A model generated the notes under the pieces. That model was not told the origin of the DNA, did not search any database, and saw nothing but the letters and a program-made list of their open reading frames with translations. This document shows, piece after piece, positions 6,966 to 15,820 of a stretch of 34,075 nucleotides of DNA (the stretch's first letter is position 1; the number at the start of each line of letters is the position of its first letter). The DNA is from SZUA-365 sp049663345. Its GTDB lineage: Bacteria; Bacteroidota; Ignavibacteria; SZUA-365. The stretch covers positions 1 to 34,075 of the forward strand of contig JBATDG010000062.1 in NCBI GenBank assembly GCA_049663345.1. The letters run 5' to 3'. The position numbers were made by a program, and so were the translations under genes.

Positions 6966-9900
6966 TCAGGGCGATGTCACAACGAACCTTCTAGTGAGCA
7001 CTTCGCGATCCGTACTGAGCTTGTAGATGTACACGCCTGCCGGAAGCGCGGTTGTGTTCAGCCGCAGGGAATGACTCCCTTCCGGCAGCACTTCGTCGCG
7101 CAGCAGCTGCAGCGGACGGCCGAGCAAGTCAAACAGCTCCAGCCGAACGTGGCTGCTCTGCTGAAGCTGGAAAGGAATGACCGTGGTGCCCGCCGCGGGG
7201 TTTGGATGATTCTGCAGCAGCAGTGTCCGTGGCGCAGCATCGATATCGCTCACCGAGCTGACCACCGCGTTACCGGTCAGGGAGACAAACGCGTTTGGTG
7301 TGTCGGGATCGTCGCTGGTAATGATGAAGGTCGCAGTGTGCACTCCAGCCTTTGTGGGAGCGAATGCAAGGCTGATCATCATCTGCTGCGATGGCTGTAT
7401 CGTGCCGGGACTGCCGCTTTGCAGGGCAAATTCTCCGGCGCCGATTTCCTGAAATCTATAGCCCGTAATCGACAACGCTGTTGTGCCGATGTTGCGTATC
7501 GTCAGATTCTCTGAAATGCTGGAGCCGACATTGGCCGATCCGAAGCTGATCGCTGCACGGTCCAGCTCGATGTTCGGTTCGGCTCTGCTCGTGCCCAGCC
7601 CTGTGAGAGTGACGGGATACGCAGGCACGCCGGGATCATTACTCCTGATCGTCAGCGTCGCGCTGTATGGAATTGCGGCGGCTGGTGTAAACTCAACGGA
7701 GACTTCCTTCGATGTACCCGCGGCGATGATCATGCTGCCGCCATCGCGGACAAAATAGACTGCGCTGCCGCTGCCGGTGAGCGAGGTTTCACTGATTTCC
7801 AGGTCCTCGCCCCCACGGTTTTCGATCGTCAAAAGTTCGGCGCGCATGCTGCCCACCTCAGTACCCGGGAAGGTGATTTTCGGTCTGTCGACGGCGATCT
7901 CCGGAGCTTTCTGTCCTTTGCCGGAGAGTGCAATACGATGTTCGGGAGTCGAAACGTCATTCGAGGTGATGACGAGTTCCGCGCTGTATGTGCGTCCCGC
8001 AGTTGGCGCGAATGTGATATCGAAGTTAGCGAACTCTCCGACGTGGAGGATATTCGCTTGCGGCATTATGAGTGAGAATGAAGCGGCGTCGGGACCAGTG
8101 ACCGCGTATGTCCGCAGACGCACCGTTCCATCGCTGTTGTTTTCCACGCTCGCCGTCTTCTTCAACGTCGTTCCGGCTGCAATTTCCCCGAAGTCCAGGG
8201 CAGGCGGATTGATGGTGATGCCCGGTGCTGGAGTCAGTTCATTCACCTCGCGCGTCCACACACCGTTTGCGTAGGAGCCGAGAATGACAGTCCCATTGTT
8301 TTCCGCCAGATCGTTGACGACCGTCCCCCCGTAGCCTTCGGATATTCTTGTCCACAATGTGTCTTTAATGTCATAAAAGAACACGGCATCACCGTAGTCT
8401 CCGACGAGTATTCCTCCGTCGACAGCGACCATCGCCGTTGAACTGGCTCCTCGCAAGGTGTTTTCCTTGAGAATCCAGTTCAGGCCGTTGTCCCCGGAAA
8501 GATAAAGCCCTTCTGTGCTGGCGAAATACCAGACCCCATTGATCAAGAGGAGGTCCTGGCTGCTTGGGAAACCCCCAATGCCATTGTTGCGGACCGTCCA
8601 GGTAGCGCCGCCGTCCGTCGAGACGAACATCCCGTCTCCGGACGTCGATGCCATGACGACGCTTCCGTTGTCGACAATTGCGTTGATGTCGTCGCCAGTC
8701 CCAAGATCTCCGCGCAGAGTCCATGTGACGCCATTGTCCGTCGACGCAAGCACCTGACCCTGGCTGGTCGCTGCGTACATGACCGAGGAAGTGGCGGCGA
8801 GAGCTGTGATCGAGTAACCACCGCTGCCGCTGGCGATCTGCCAGTTGTCACCTGCATCTGTACTGTACACCACCCCCACATTGCTTCCACAGAAGATCAC
8901 GTTCGATTTCTCGGCAAGCGCCTGTGCATTATAAAAATATTGAGCTACCTGAAGCTTGGTCCACTGCGTCCCGCCATCAGTGCTCCGGTGTAGTCCGTCG
9001 CTTGCCGAACCCGCGAACAAATTCTGCCCGCTTTTTAGAACCGCTGTGACCCTGCTTGCTGAAAGTCCCCGGGAACTGGCCGCCCACGTCAGGCCTTCAT
9101 CCGTACTTGCAGTCACTCCAGTTGCGTCGTGACCGATGAGAAGGCGTCCGCCGGACTTGATCAGACATAATCCTGACTGCGAGTTTGGCATCAGTGCCCT
9201 GTCAGTCCATGAGGCTCCGCCATCGTCTGTGAACCACAGTCTGTCGCTGGCGATGGCATACAGCCGAGTCCCGTCCGAATAGAGTCCGCTGTAAACTCCC
9301 GATGCTGCGGTCGGATTCCAGGTAATGCCCTGATTGGTGGATTTGTAAATCCCGAAGCCGACAATGTACACGTAGACTGCCCCGGCGTGTTCACAGGCGG
9401 CGCGTACTTCGCCGTCGGGAATGGCGGCTGAGATGTCCGTCCAGTTTCCCCCGTCATCCGTGCTGCGATAAAGTCCGCCGCCAGGCATGCCAACGACAAA
9501 CGCGCTACCCGTGCGGAAGAACGTCATGCTGCGATTAAGCGGCAGCCCCGTGTTTCGCTCTTCCCACGTCTGTCCGAGATCAGTGGTGCGCCAGATACCG
9601 CTCCACAAACTGCCTGCATACAGCGCACTGCCTTTGCTGATGAAGTTAAAAACCTGCGACCCGTTTTCTGAGGACGTTTCCGTCCATGTGAGTCCCCCAT
9701 CTGTGCTCCGCATGACATGGGGACTCGCGTTCCCGGCGAAGAGAGCACCGCCGTGCGAAATGAAGCTGTAGACGCCGCTCGGTCCGATGCCGCCGAGCAC
9801 CGATTTCCATGTCGCGCCAGCATCCGTCGAACGGAATATGCCGGAAGCGGTGCCTGAGTACAGATTGCCTCCGTCCTCAAACAAGACGTTGACAGTTCCT

Positions 9901-9992
9901 CCTTCGGGTCCGTGAGCGGACTCCCACTGCGAAAACACCAATCCAGGAAACATGATCAGAGAGAGCAGCAGGGACGAAAGCAGACGTCGCAT
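6966..9992 (-). CDS. Large BNR/Ycf48-type repeat protein with HYDIN-like domains and T9SS sorting domain
   Basis: A 1008-residue exported protein. The ATG at 9992 is chosen because GGAGGT (9997-10002) sits four bases upstream and a clean signal peptide follows (MRRLLSSLLLSLIMFPGLVFS). The frame stays open for another 52 codons upstream without signal-like sequence. About twelve Asp-box motifs of the form S-[TG]-D-x-G-x-x-W fill roughly residues 45-560, as in sialidase/Ycf48/sortilin propellers, enough for two propellers. Three choice-of-anchor D (HYDIN-like) beta-sandwiches follow, each starting with a [LI]-x-F-G/P strand and closing with S-N/D-D-P-like turns. The last ~85 residues contain HPNPAAGTT and a GVYIYKL strand, a T9SS type A signal. 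Probably a surface or secreted protein that binds glycans or proteins. Catalytic sialidase residues are not evident, so sialidase activity is not claimed. Confidence 0.88.
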   Translation of the reverse strand: MRRLLSSLLLSLIMFPGLVFSQWESAHGPEGGTVNVLFEDGGNLYSGTASGIFRSTDAGATWKSVLGGIGPSGVYSFISHGGALFAGNASPHVMRSTDGGLTWTETSSENGSQVFNFISKGSALYAGSLWSGIWRTTDLGQTWEERNTGLPLNRSMTFFRTGSAFVVGMPGGGLYRSTDDGGNWTDISAAIPDGEVRAACEHAGAVYVYIVGFGIYKSTNQGITWNPTAASGVYSGLYSDGTRLYAIASDRLWFTDDGGASWTDRALMPNSQSGLCLIKSGGRLLIGHDATGVTASTDEGLTWAASSRGLSASRVTAVLKSGQNLFAGSASDGLHRSTDGGTQWTKLQVAQYFYNAQALAEKSNVIFCGSNVGVVYSTDAGDNWQIASGSGGYSITALAATSSVMYAATSQGQVLASTDNGVTWTLRGDLGTGDDINAIVDNGSVVMASTSGDGMFVSTDGGATWTVRNNGIGGFPSSQDLLLINGVWYFASTEGLYLSGDNGLNWILKENTLRGASSTAMVAVDGGILVGDYGDAVFFYDIKDTLWTRISEGYGGTVVNDLAENNGTVILGSYANGVWTREVNELTPAPGITINPPALDFGEIAAGTTLKKTASVENNSDGTVRLRTYAVTGPDAASFSLIMPQANILHVGEFANFDITFAPTAGRTYSAELVITSNDVSTPEHRIALSGKGQKAPEIAVDRPKITFPGTEVGSMRAELLTIENRGGEDLEISETSLTGSGSAVYFVRDGGSMIIAAGTSKEVSVEFTPAAAIPYSATLTIRSNDPGVPAYPVTLTGLGTSRAEPNIELDRAAISFGSANVGSSISENLTIRNIGTTALSITGYRFQEIGAGEFALQSGSPGTIQPSQQMMISLAFAPTKAGVHTATFIITSDDPDTPNAFVSLTGNAVVSSVSDIDAAPRTLLLQNHPNPAAGTTVIPFQLQQSSHVRLELFDLLGRPLQLLRDEVLPEGSHSLRLNTTALPAGVYIYKLSTDREVLTRRFVVTSP

Positions 9993-10158
9993 ATAAACCT
10001 CCGGGGATTGTAAGGATGCAGAACAAAAACCGGACAATTGAATTCTTATTCGCGTTATGAAATAAGATAGAGAACCTCCGGAAAAAACCAAGCGGATATG
10101 TGCATGGGAGCAGCGAATATTGAAAGGCCGTCTCCGGTCCGCAGCCACGTCGCAATTA

Positions 10159-11694
10159 TCAGCGGTGTTGATCGAAGAAAATCTCCCGATACGTTTCCTC
10201 GATGCGGTCGAGGTCCCCGGCAGGTATGAGGCTGAATTCCTTGCTGCGGGCGCGGGCGGAGAAGCTTCCCTCGCCCTGGCCGAGGAAACTTATGAGTAGC
10301 GTATCTGTTGCATCGGAGAACTCGAAATGCTCTTCGAGCCAGGACTTCATTTCGTCATGGCAGCGCAGCGTTTTGATGCCTTCGGGCAGTGTCGTTTCCA
10401 CTGTCTCGCGGACGCAATCGTAAAGAAACTCAGCCTGCGCGGTGGCATCGAAATAACGGTACAGGTCGCCCGTGTCATTTTCGATGGCGACATTGTACTT
10501 CTCGTCCGGCGACCACTGGATCAGATCCAATCGGGGCCGCGAATACTCCTCCAGCACATTTCGGTATTCGCTGATGCGCTCAAGGATGACCGAAGAGATG
10601 GGGAACACGGGCCCCGCTTCTGTAAATTCCTTTTTAGCTAGCATGTGGTGGAAGAGATATCGATGGATGCGGCCATTGCCATCAACGAAGGGGTGAATGA
10701 ACACGAAGCCGAAGGCGATACTCGCCGCTGTAAGCACAGGGTCAAGATCGGACTCGCCCAAAATTTCCGCGGTTTCAATGAGACCCGCCATGAGCCGATC
10801 AACATCCGCAGCTTTGGCGGAGATGTGCACAGGGAGCGGGGCATGAGTCTGCGTATCCCGGTCTCCGATAAACCCTTCTTCTGTCCGATATTCTAACTCC
10901 AGCAACGGACCCGGTCGTGGAATAATCACTTGCTGCAGCCGCTCGAACTCTGCGCGCGACAGCGGGGTGCGGCCCGCCTGTCCGATGACCCTCGCCCAAT
11001 TCTGAGCCCTGTTCAGCGGTGGTTTCTCACCTTCGATGGCGAAGGATGCGCGCGAATCGGCCAACAGCAGATAAGCCGATGCCCGCAGTAGAATATCCCG
11101 CGGAATTTTATTCGTCAGTTCCTGCGCCTTCGCATGGAGATTCATCGCAATGCAGCGTTCGAGCGCGTCTGTGCAATGTATGAGCGGACAGAAGTCCACC
11201 GTCCCAGTAAGATTGTTGCGTATGCCGTGTCGAGGTGAATTATGAGAAGGACCGGGATACTGCAGCGATGGATTTACGAGATCGTGGTAATCGCGGGTAG
11301 TCAGCTCCGGCAGGTCAAGCGGTTCTTCAAGAAGCCATTCGTAAAGGAACCACAACCGTCGGGCATACTGTCCCGCCGGCTCCCTGCGCAGCATCTCAGT
11401 CACACGCTCCCCTCCCAACTGCGTAAAGAGCGCTTTGAGAATGTGAAGGTTGATGCCCTCGTACTTCAGGGCAAAAACAAGATGATCGTACCCGTCATCT
11501 GAAGGACGATAGCTATCGTCGAACAACAGCCATTCACCATCGATGCGGCGTCCACGGCGACCGTCGATCAACGCCAATCTGCGAGGGATCGGCACGGGTA
11601 GAGCGTAGGTCTTCATAAGCCAGCTGTAGCCTGCCAGGTATCCCTCTCTCGGTGCTTTCCGGCCGTACGCTGCTCGAATTTTTCTATTTTCCAT
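10159..11694 (-). CDS. fic: Fic family protein (putative AMPylase), class II with inhibitory motif
   Basis: A 511-residue protein. The Fic core HPFVDGNGRIHR (residues 334-345) is complete: catalytic His334, Asp338 for metal binding and Arg342 for the nucleotide phosphates. In the family this transfers AMP from ATP, or sometimes another phosphate-containing group, to hydroxyl residues of a target protein. An upstream S217-F-A-I-E221-G222 matches the (S/T)xxxE(G/N) inhibitory motif, and its position before the core makes this a class II, self-inhibited Fic. The C-terminal segment (about 430-511) resembles the helical/winged end seen in stand-alone Fic proteins and might bind DNA. No antitoxin gene is adjacent. 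Upstream lie five phased 16-bp repeats, the nearest ending about ten bases before the ATG, which suggests tight transcriptional control. Confidence 0.9.
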   Translation of the reverse strand: MENRKIRAAYGRKAPREGYLAGYSWLMKTYALPVPIPRRLALIDGRRGRRIDGEWLLFDDSYRPSDDGYDHLVFALKYEGINLHILKALFTQLGGERVTEMLRREPAGQYARRLWFLYEWLLEEPLDLPELTTRDYHDLVNPSLQYPGPSHNSPRHGIRNNLTGTVDFCPLIHCTDALERCIAMNLHAKAQELTNKIPRDILLRASAYLLLADSRASFAIEGEKPPLNRAQNWARVIGQAGRTPLSRAEFERLQQVIIPRPGPLLELEYRTEEGFIGDRDTQTHAPLPVHISAKAADVDRLMAGLIETAEILGESDLDPVLTAASIAFGFVFIHPFVDGNGRIHRYLFHHMLAKKEFTEAGPVFPISSVILERISEYRNVLEEYSRPRLDLIQWSPDEKYNVAIENDTGDLYRYFDATAQAEFLYDCVRETVETTLPEGIKTLRCHDEMKSWLEEHFEFSDATDTLLISFLGQGEGSFSARARSKEFSLIPAGDLDRIEETYREIFFDQHR

Positions 11695-11704
11695 GCTTCA
11701 AACA

Positions 11705-11860
11705 TGCAATATATAACCGCGAATTGCAAATTTTAACCGCTGGGACTGGTTAATTGATATTAATAACCGCTGACAACCCGTTCGGCCAGCAATTCAATTT
11801 TCAGAGGAATTTCCATGTCATACATGCAATTTTGAACCGGACTATGCATATATTAACCGC
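11705..11860 (-). promoter_or_regulatory. Five phased 16-bp direct repeats upstream of the Fic gene
   Basis: Consensus on the plus strand is TGCAWWWWWTAACCGC. Copies are at 11705-11720, 11725-11740, 11755-11770 (TGAT at the left end), 11825-11840 (GAACCGG at the right end) and 11845-11860. All point the same way and their starts are 20, 30, 70 and 20 bp apart, all whole multiples of ten, so they would lie on one face of the helix. The units are not palindromic. The copy nearest to the gene contains a -10-like TATATT on the minus strand (11708-11713). This is best read as an operator cluster for an unidentified regulator, perhaps Fic itself. Confidence 0.8.
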
Positions 11861-11962
11861 TTTTTGCTAGTGTTTACATTTTTCACCCGCGTCCTATAGC
11901 CCTCGGAAGCCCCCTACTCCCTGGAGAGCCCTATACCGCGTCCTGCATCCAACCCGTAAAAT

Positions 11963-12024
11963 AGAGTGAAGCGCGTGCTGGATCCGGCCACGAGGCGATT
12001 GGATCCGGAAGCACGCGCTACTCT
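11963..12024 (-). terminator. Long hairpin between the protease and Fic genes
   Basis: AGAGT/ACTCT (11963-11967, 12020-12024) and AGCGCGTGCT/AGCACGCGCT (11970-11979, 12010-12019) form an outer stem interrupted by a two-base bulge. GGATCC (11980-11985) can pair with GGATCC (12001-12006) within. A T-run follows on the plus strand (12024-12029) and a weaker ATTTTA on the minus strand. On the minus strand it would terminate the protease transcript. Confidence 0.6.
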
Positions 12025-12098
12025 TTTTTAAACTTCTTACGTAATGGTTCGCTTCAGTCGCACGCATCAGTTAGCGACGTTTGCGGAGTGTCGGAATT

Positions 12099-13484
12099 TC
12101 AGCGGAGCGCCAATTCAGCATTCACACGGCCATAGCCGAAGTCAGCGTCGGGTCCGGGAGTGCCGAGGTCGTCGGCAGATTCCTTGAGGCGGGTGACGAT
12201 TTCCGCGGGAGTCATCTCCGGATGAGTACTTTTCAGCAGCGCAGCGACGCCAGTGACGATAGGAGCTGCCATGCTCGTGCCGGTGGAGAACATGTACCAC
12301 CCTTCCGGATTCTTCAGTCCAAGTCTGCGGGCAACTGCGGGAGCCATTGCGGAAATCACCATGTCGCTCATGCTTGCGAAAGAATGTTCGCTGCAATCGA
12401 TGCCGCCGCCGGGAGCTGCGAGCGTAATGAGTCCGTCGCCATAATTCGAATAGCAGGCGCGCGATTCGATGCCTTGTCCTGAAGCGGGCGAGGTTGCACT
12501 CACAAGAATGGTTCCTGCTTCATCAGTGGTCACGAAATTGTGCAGCATGTCCGCATGTAAATCCATGTTGTCATTTCCTGCGGCTGCTACGACGACGACC
12601 CCATGACTCTCGGCATAATCGATAGCACGGTGAAGAACTTCTGCGAGGTCCTTGTAAACCGCCAGCTCACCAATGCCGCCCAGGCTGAGATTGATGATGT
12701 CAACCTTCGCGTAATCTACTGCATACATGATTCCTGAGATGAGACTGGTGAAGGTCGCGTTGCCTTCATCATCCAGAACTTTCACGCCAACCAGCGTAAC
12801 GTCCGGTGCCACACCGGCAACTCCGAGATTGTTCGAAGCGATGAGTGCAGAAACGTGCGTGCCATGATAGTGTCTGTCTATGTAATCCTTTGGGTCGGTA
12901 GGATTGGAGGCGCTGAAATTGACGCTGGCGTCCAAATCATATTTTCCTTTCAGGTCCACATGGTCAGGACTGATACCAGTGTCGAGAATGCCGACGCGTA
13001 CGGCGCGATCACCGCGGGAAATTCTCCACGCATTCGACATGCCGATTTCCTGAAGTCCCCATTGAATGTCGTAGAACTCCGCATCGGACGGCCGGGCAAC
13101 TGCGGTGTTGTCAGCAGCGGCCTGTACGCGAATGTTCAAATCTGATGAAAGCGCGTTGACCCAGTGCACCGATATGTCTTTTGCAACTCTCGTCACAAAT
13201 GTTTTGTGAGAAAGCAACGCCACGCTAGCCTGATCAAGCTTGCTGATACGGGCAACGTGAATTCCATCCCATTCTTCGTCGACGGTGCCGCCCATGGCGT
13301 AGATGGTCGAACGAAAATATGCGAGGTCGCATCCGTATTCTACCAGATAGAAAGCATCGTTTGGGTTCGTTGTGACATCAAGGATAGAGCTGTTGTCCAC
13401 ACGGTTGCCAGCTTTAGCAAATGCCGACAGGAACAGGACAGCGACGAGTATCTGGATGCCGGTTTTGAATCTCATGTCAGTCAT
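12099..13484 (-). CDS. Subtilisin-like serine protease (S8 family)
   Basis: A 461-residue exported protease. A signal peptide covers about residues 1-26, followed by a putative inhibitory propeptide (about 38-110). The S8 catalytic domain has Asp168 in GILDTG, His207 in HGTH, oxyanion Asn304 in AAGN and nucleophile Ser404 in TGTSMAAP, all intact. The order Asp-His-Ser and the spacing are normal. It ends soon after the domain and lacks the T9SS sorting domain seen in its neighbours, so it probably acts in the periplasm or leaves by another route. The start is supported by AAGGAGG (minus strand of 13491-13497), six bases before the ATG. The four Cys after the signal peptide could form disulfides. 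Confidence 0.93.
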   Translation of the reverse strand: MTDMRFKTGIQILVAVLFLSAFAKAGNRVDNSSILDVTTNPNDAFYLVEYGCDLAYFRSTIYAMGGTVDEEWDGIHVARISKLDQASVALLSHKTFVTRVAKDISVHWVNALSSDLNIRVQAAADNTAVARPSDAEFYDIQWGLQEIGMSNAWRISRGDRAVRVGILDTGISPDHVDLKGKYDLDASVNFSASNPTDPKDYIDRHYHGTHVSALIASNNLGVAGVAPDVTLVGVKVLDDEGNATFTSLISGIMYAVDYAKVDIINLSLGGIGELAVYKDLAEVLHRAIDYAESHGVVVVAAAGNDNMDLHADMLHNFVTTDEAGTILVSATSPASGQGIESRACYSNYGDGLITLAAPGGGIDCSEHSFASMSDMVISAMAPAVARRLGLKNPEGWYMFSTGTSMAAPIVTGVAALLKSTHPEMTPAEIVTRLKESADDLGTPGPDADFGYGRVNAELALR

Positions 13485-13863
13485 CTTGAACCTCCTTGAA
13501 GGAATCAGCTTGCGTCAACTGCAGGACGATGCGTTCGCCTCTCCGTTGTCCGGTCGGCCTTTCGCAGCGCAGCACACAGCCGGCTTATCTGGATTCAGTC
13601 TTGTTTTCAATTGTTTGACCCATCATCCTACGGCATCGACTTACGAATGTTTCATTTCCTGAAGAATAAAATGCGGATTTTCTTTTTTTCATGAACGGCA
13701 ACCCGTTTTAGCCAGTGCACTTTCATTCTGCCAATAACCCGAAGATAGAAGACTTATGAAACAGACGAAGTCACATGAACTCATATCAAATTCTGACTGT
13801 TACAACAATTCAGGATCATCGTCAACAGACATCTTCACGTTTACACAGACAATACGATAGAAA
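13485..13863. other. Intergenic region between divergent protease and MBL-fold genes
   Basis: Apart from the protease ribosome-binding site at 13491-13497, I see no confident gene, RNA or repeat here. Both promoters must lie within it, since transcription leaves in both directions, but no well-spaced -35/-10 pair stands out. A T-rich run near 13679-13690 is the most marked compositional feature. Confidence 0.5.
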
Positions 13864-15048
13864 ATGCAATTCATTCTTCCTCTCTTTTCGCTTGCTCTCC
13901 TGGTTGTTATCGCTGGCGTAATTTTCGTCGCCACCGCGCCGCAATTCGGCGCCCCTCCCGATGAAGCTGCGCAACAGAAATTCATTGATTCTCCACAGTT
14001 CAAGAACGGAGAATTCGTGAATCGCGGCGGTGTCACAGTTGAGATCAAAGGCAGTACCATGTTTCAAACCCTTAAAGAATTCATCACAGCAAAAAATACA
14101 AGACCTTCGACTCCTCTTCCTGTCGGCACTGCACCCTCCGGCGTCGACGCCGATCCTCCCGACAGCCTGGCGCGTGTCACATGGTTCGGCCATTCGGCGG
14201 TGTTTCTGGAAATGGACGGCAAGCGCATTCTGATCGATCCGATGCTTGGGCCAGCCGCCTCCCCGCTCCCGGTATTCGGGAAAAGATTCGGCCTGAAGGA
14301 ACCCATAGACATGAGCCGCTTCACTAATATCGACGCAGTGCTGATTTCACACGATCACTATGACCACCTCGATTACCGCAGCATTCTCAAACTCAAAAAG
14401 CATGTGAGCCACTTCTACGTTCCGCTGGGTGTCGGATCGCATCTCCGCCGATGGGGCGTTTCATCGGAACGCATTACTGAACTGGATTGGTGGGATTCGG
14501 TAGAATTTGACGGCATCAGACTGACCGCGACTCCCGCTCAGCATTTTTCCGGACGCGGCCCTAAGGACAGAAACCGGACGCTCTGGGCATCGTGGACGAT
14601 CCGTGGAAAACATCAGAATATATTCTTCAGCGGCGATAGCGGCTATGGTCCGCACTTCAAGGAGATCGGTGAGCGACTGGGACCATTCGATTTCACGATG
14701 CTGGAATGCGGACAGTACAATGAAAAATGGGCCTCCATTCACTCCATGCCTGAGGAGAGCGTTCAGGCGAATATCGATTTGCGTGGAAAGATCATGATGC
14801 CCATACACTGGGGCGCTTTTCAGCTCGCGGTGCATACGTGGACGGACCCAGTAGAACGCGCCTCGGCTGCGGCTGAGAAACGCGGCGTACGGATGGCAAC
14901 ACCTATGATAGGTGAGTCCTTTATCGTTGGTAATGATGCTCCAGCGTCTCCCTGGTGGCGGACAGTTGATTCCACCGCCACTGCGCATACAAAACATTCA
15001 ATCCCTCTCCCGGATGTTCCTGGGAAGCCGTCCACCGCGCAACAGTAA
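13864..15048 (+). CDS. Metallo-beta-lactamase-fold hydrolase, UlaG/NAPE-PLD-like
   Basis: A 394-residue protein with an N-terminal hydrophobic anchor (about residues 3-23), so it is probably tethered to the membrane or exported. The MBL domain starts near residue 104 (TWFGHSAVFLE). Metal ligands visible are H163-x-H165-x-D167-H168, His227 in AQHFSGRG, Asp258 in SGDSGY and His315 in PIHWGAF. This pattern fits the UlaG/NAPE-PLD-like branch, which includes phosphodiesterases acting on lipids or cyclic phosphoesters; the actual substrate is unknown. All ligands are present, so an active dinuclear metal site is expected. The start lacks a clear Shine-Dalgarno sequence. Transcription ends at a good hairpin just downstream. 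No functional partner is evident nearby. Confidence 0.9.
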   Translation: MQFILPLFSLALLVVIAGVIFVATAPQFGAPPDEAAQQKFIDSPQFKNGEFVNRGGVTVEIKGSTMFQTLKEFITAKNTRPSTPLPVGTAPSGVDADPPDSLARVTWFGHSAVFLEMDGKRILIDPMLGPAASPLPVFGKRFGLKEPIDMSRFTNIDAVLISHDHYDHLDYRSILKLKKHVSHFYVPLGVGSHLRRWGVSSERITELDWWDSVEFDGIRLTATPAQHFSGRGPKDRNRTLWASWTIRGKHQNIFFSGDSGYGPHFKEIGERLGPFDFTMLECGQYNEKWASIHSMPEESVQANIDLRGKIMMPIHWGAFQLAVHTWTDPVERASAAAEKRGVRMATPMIGESFIVGNDAPASPWWRTVDSTATAHTKHSIPLPDVPGKPSTAQQ

Positions 15049-15072
15049 TATTCTAAGACATTCAATTACAGG

Positions 15073-15100
15073 AACGGTCCCGACAAAATCGGGACCGTTT
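15073..15100 (+). terminator. Terminator after the MBL-fold gene
   Basis: AACGGTCCCGA (15073-15083) and TCGGGACCGTT (15089-15099) form an 11-pair stem with a five-base loop, followed by a short T-rich stretch. It lies between convergent genes and may serve both. Confidence 0.85.
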
Positions 15101-15138
15101 GATTTTACATTGCTTCATACATTCAGGATGGAGCCGGA

Positions 15139-15660
15139 CTACACTCCCCAGAGATCACCCGTGTGCACAGGCTGACCCTGCAGTTTCAGATAGTAGAACA
15201 ACTGTCCTTTATGCTGCTTGAGATGATCGACCATCTGCAGCATCCGCTGCCCAAGCGGTAACTCCATTGTATCCCACGGCGCTGTGGCTATTTGTGTCGC
15301 AAGAGCTTCTTCGCTCACGGAGTCAAGAAGCTCGAGCGCGAGGGCCTTGTCTTCGGCCAGCAGCTGCCTGGCCTGCTCCACGCTCGTGATGGTGGGCAGT
15401 TTTTCAGCAGTTGGAAGCATATCCTCTGCTGACATTTCGCTGAGATCCATACCTTCCGGCAATCCCCAGTCGCCTGTAACAAAACCCTTAATGCTGGCTC
15501 CGCAGGCGTTGGTAATATGCATCATCAGCTGTCCTGTGGTCAACCAATTTGTCCCTGTTGCAGGCTTCCATTCAAGTGTCGATGGGTCAACCTTAGTCAT
15601 CAGATTTTCAGCAACAGCATAATTGTACTCGATGGCACCGTGAATCATTTGTTTGAACAT
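15139..15660 (-). CDS. DinB-like metal-binding protein
   Basis: A 173-residue protein predicted to be a four-helix DinB/YfiT-type bundle. Three His in the expected places, His48 (LMMHI, end of helix two) and His146 and His150 (DHLKQHKGQLFYYL, helix four), would bind a divalent metal. Members of the superfamily include thiol-dependent transferases using bacillithiol or mycothiol, but many have no assigned reaction. There is no signal peptide. GGAGGA (minus strand of 15664-15669) lies just before the ATG and supports the start. It stands alone and converges with the MBL-fold gene. The name implies no role in DNA damage. Confidence 0.85.
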   Translation of the reverse strand: MFKQMIHGAIEYNYAVAENLMTKVDPSTLEWKPATGTNWLTTGQLMMHITNACGASIKGFVTGDWGLPEGMDLSEMSAEDMLPTAEKLPTITSVEQARQLLAEDKALALELLDSVSEEALATQIATAPWDTMELPLGQRMLQMVDHLKQHKGQLFYYLKLQGQPVHTGDLWGV

Positions 15661-15820
15661 TTATCCTCCAATTCAGAGATTTAATAGAGTGGACGATCGA
15701 GCACCCAATATTTATGAGTGCGTCCCCAGCAATTACCTGATATACCAGCTCACAGACGTTGGCGAACATCACGATGACAGGAAGAATCCGCCAAGCTTTG
15801 ATCGGTATGAATCGAGCGCG

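Noticed and set aside
6936..8274. Plus-strand frames opposite the BNR-repeat gene
   Set aside because: Shadows of a long gene with clear repeats and a sorting domain; they have no ribosome-binding sites or recognisable domains.
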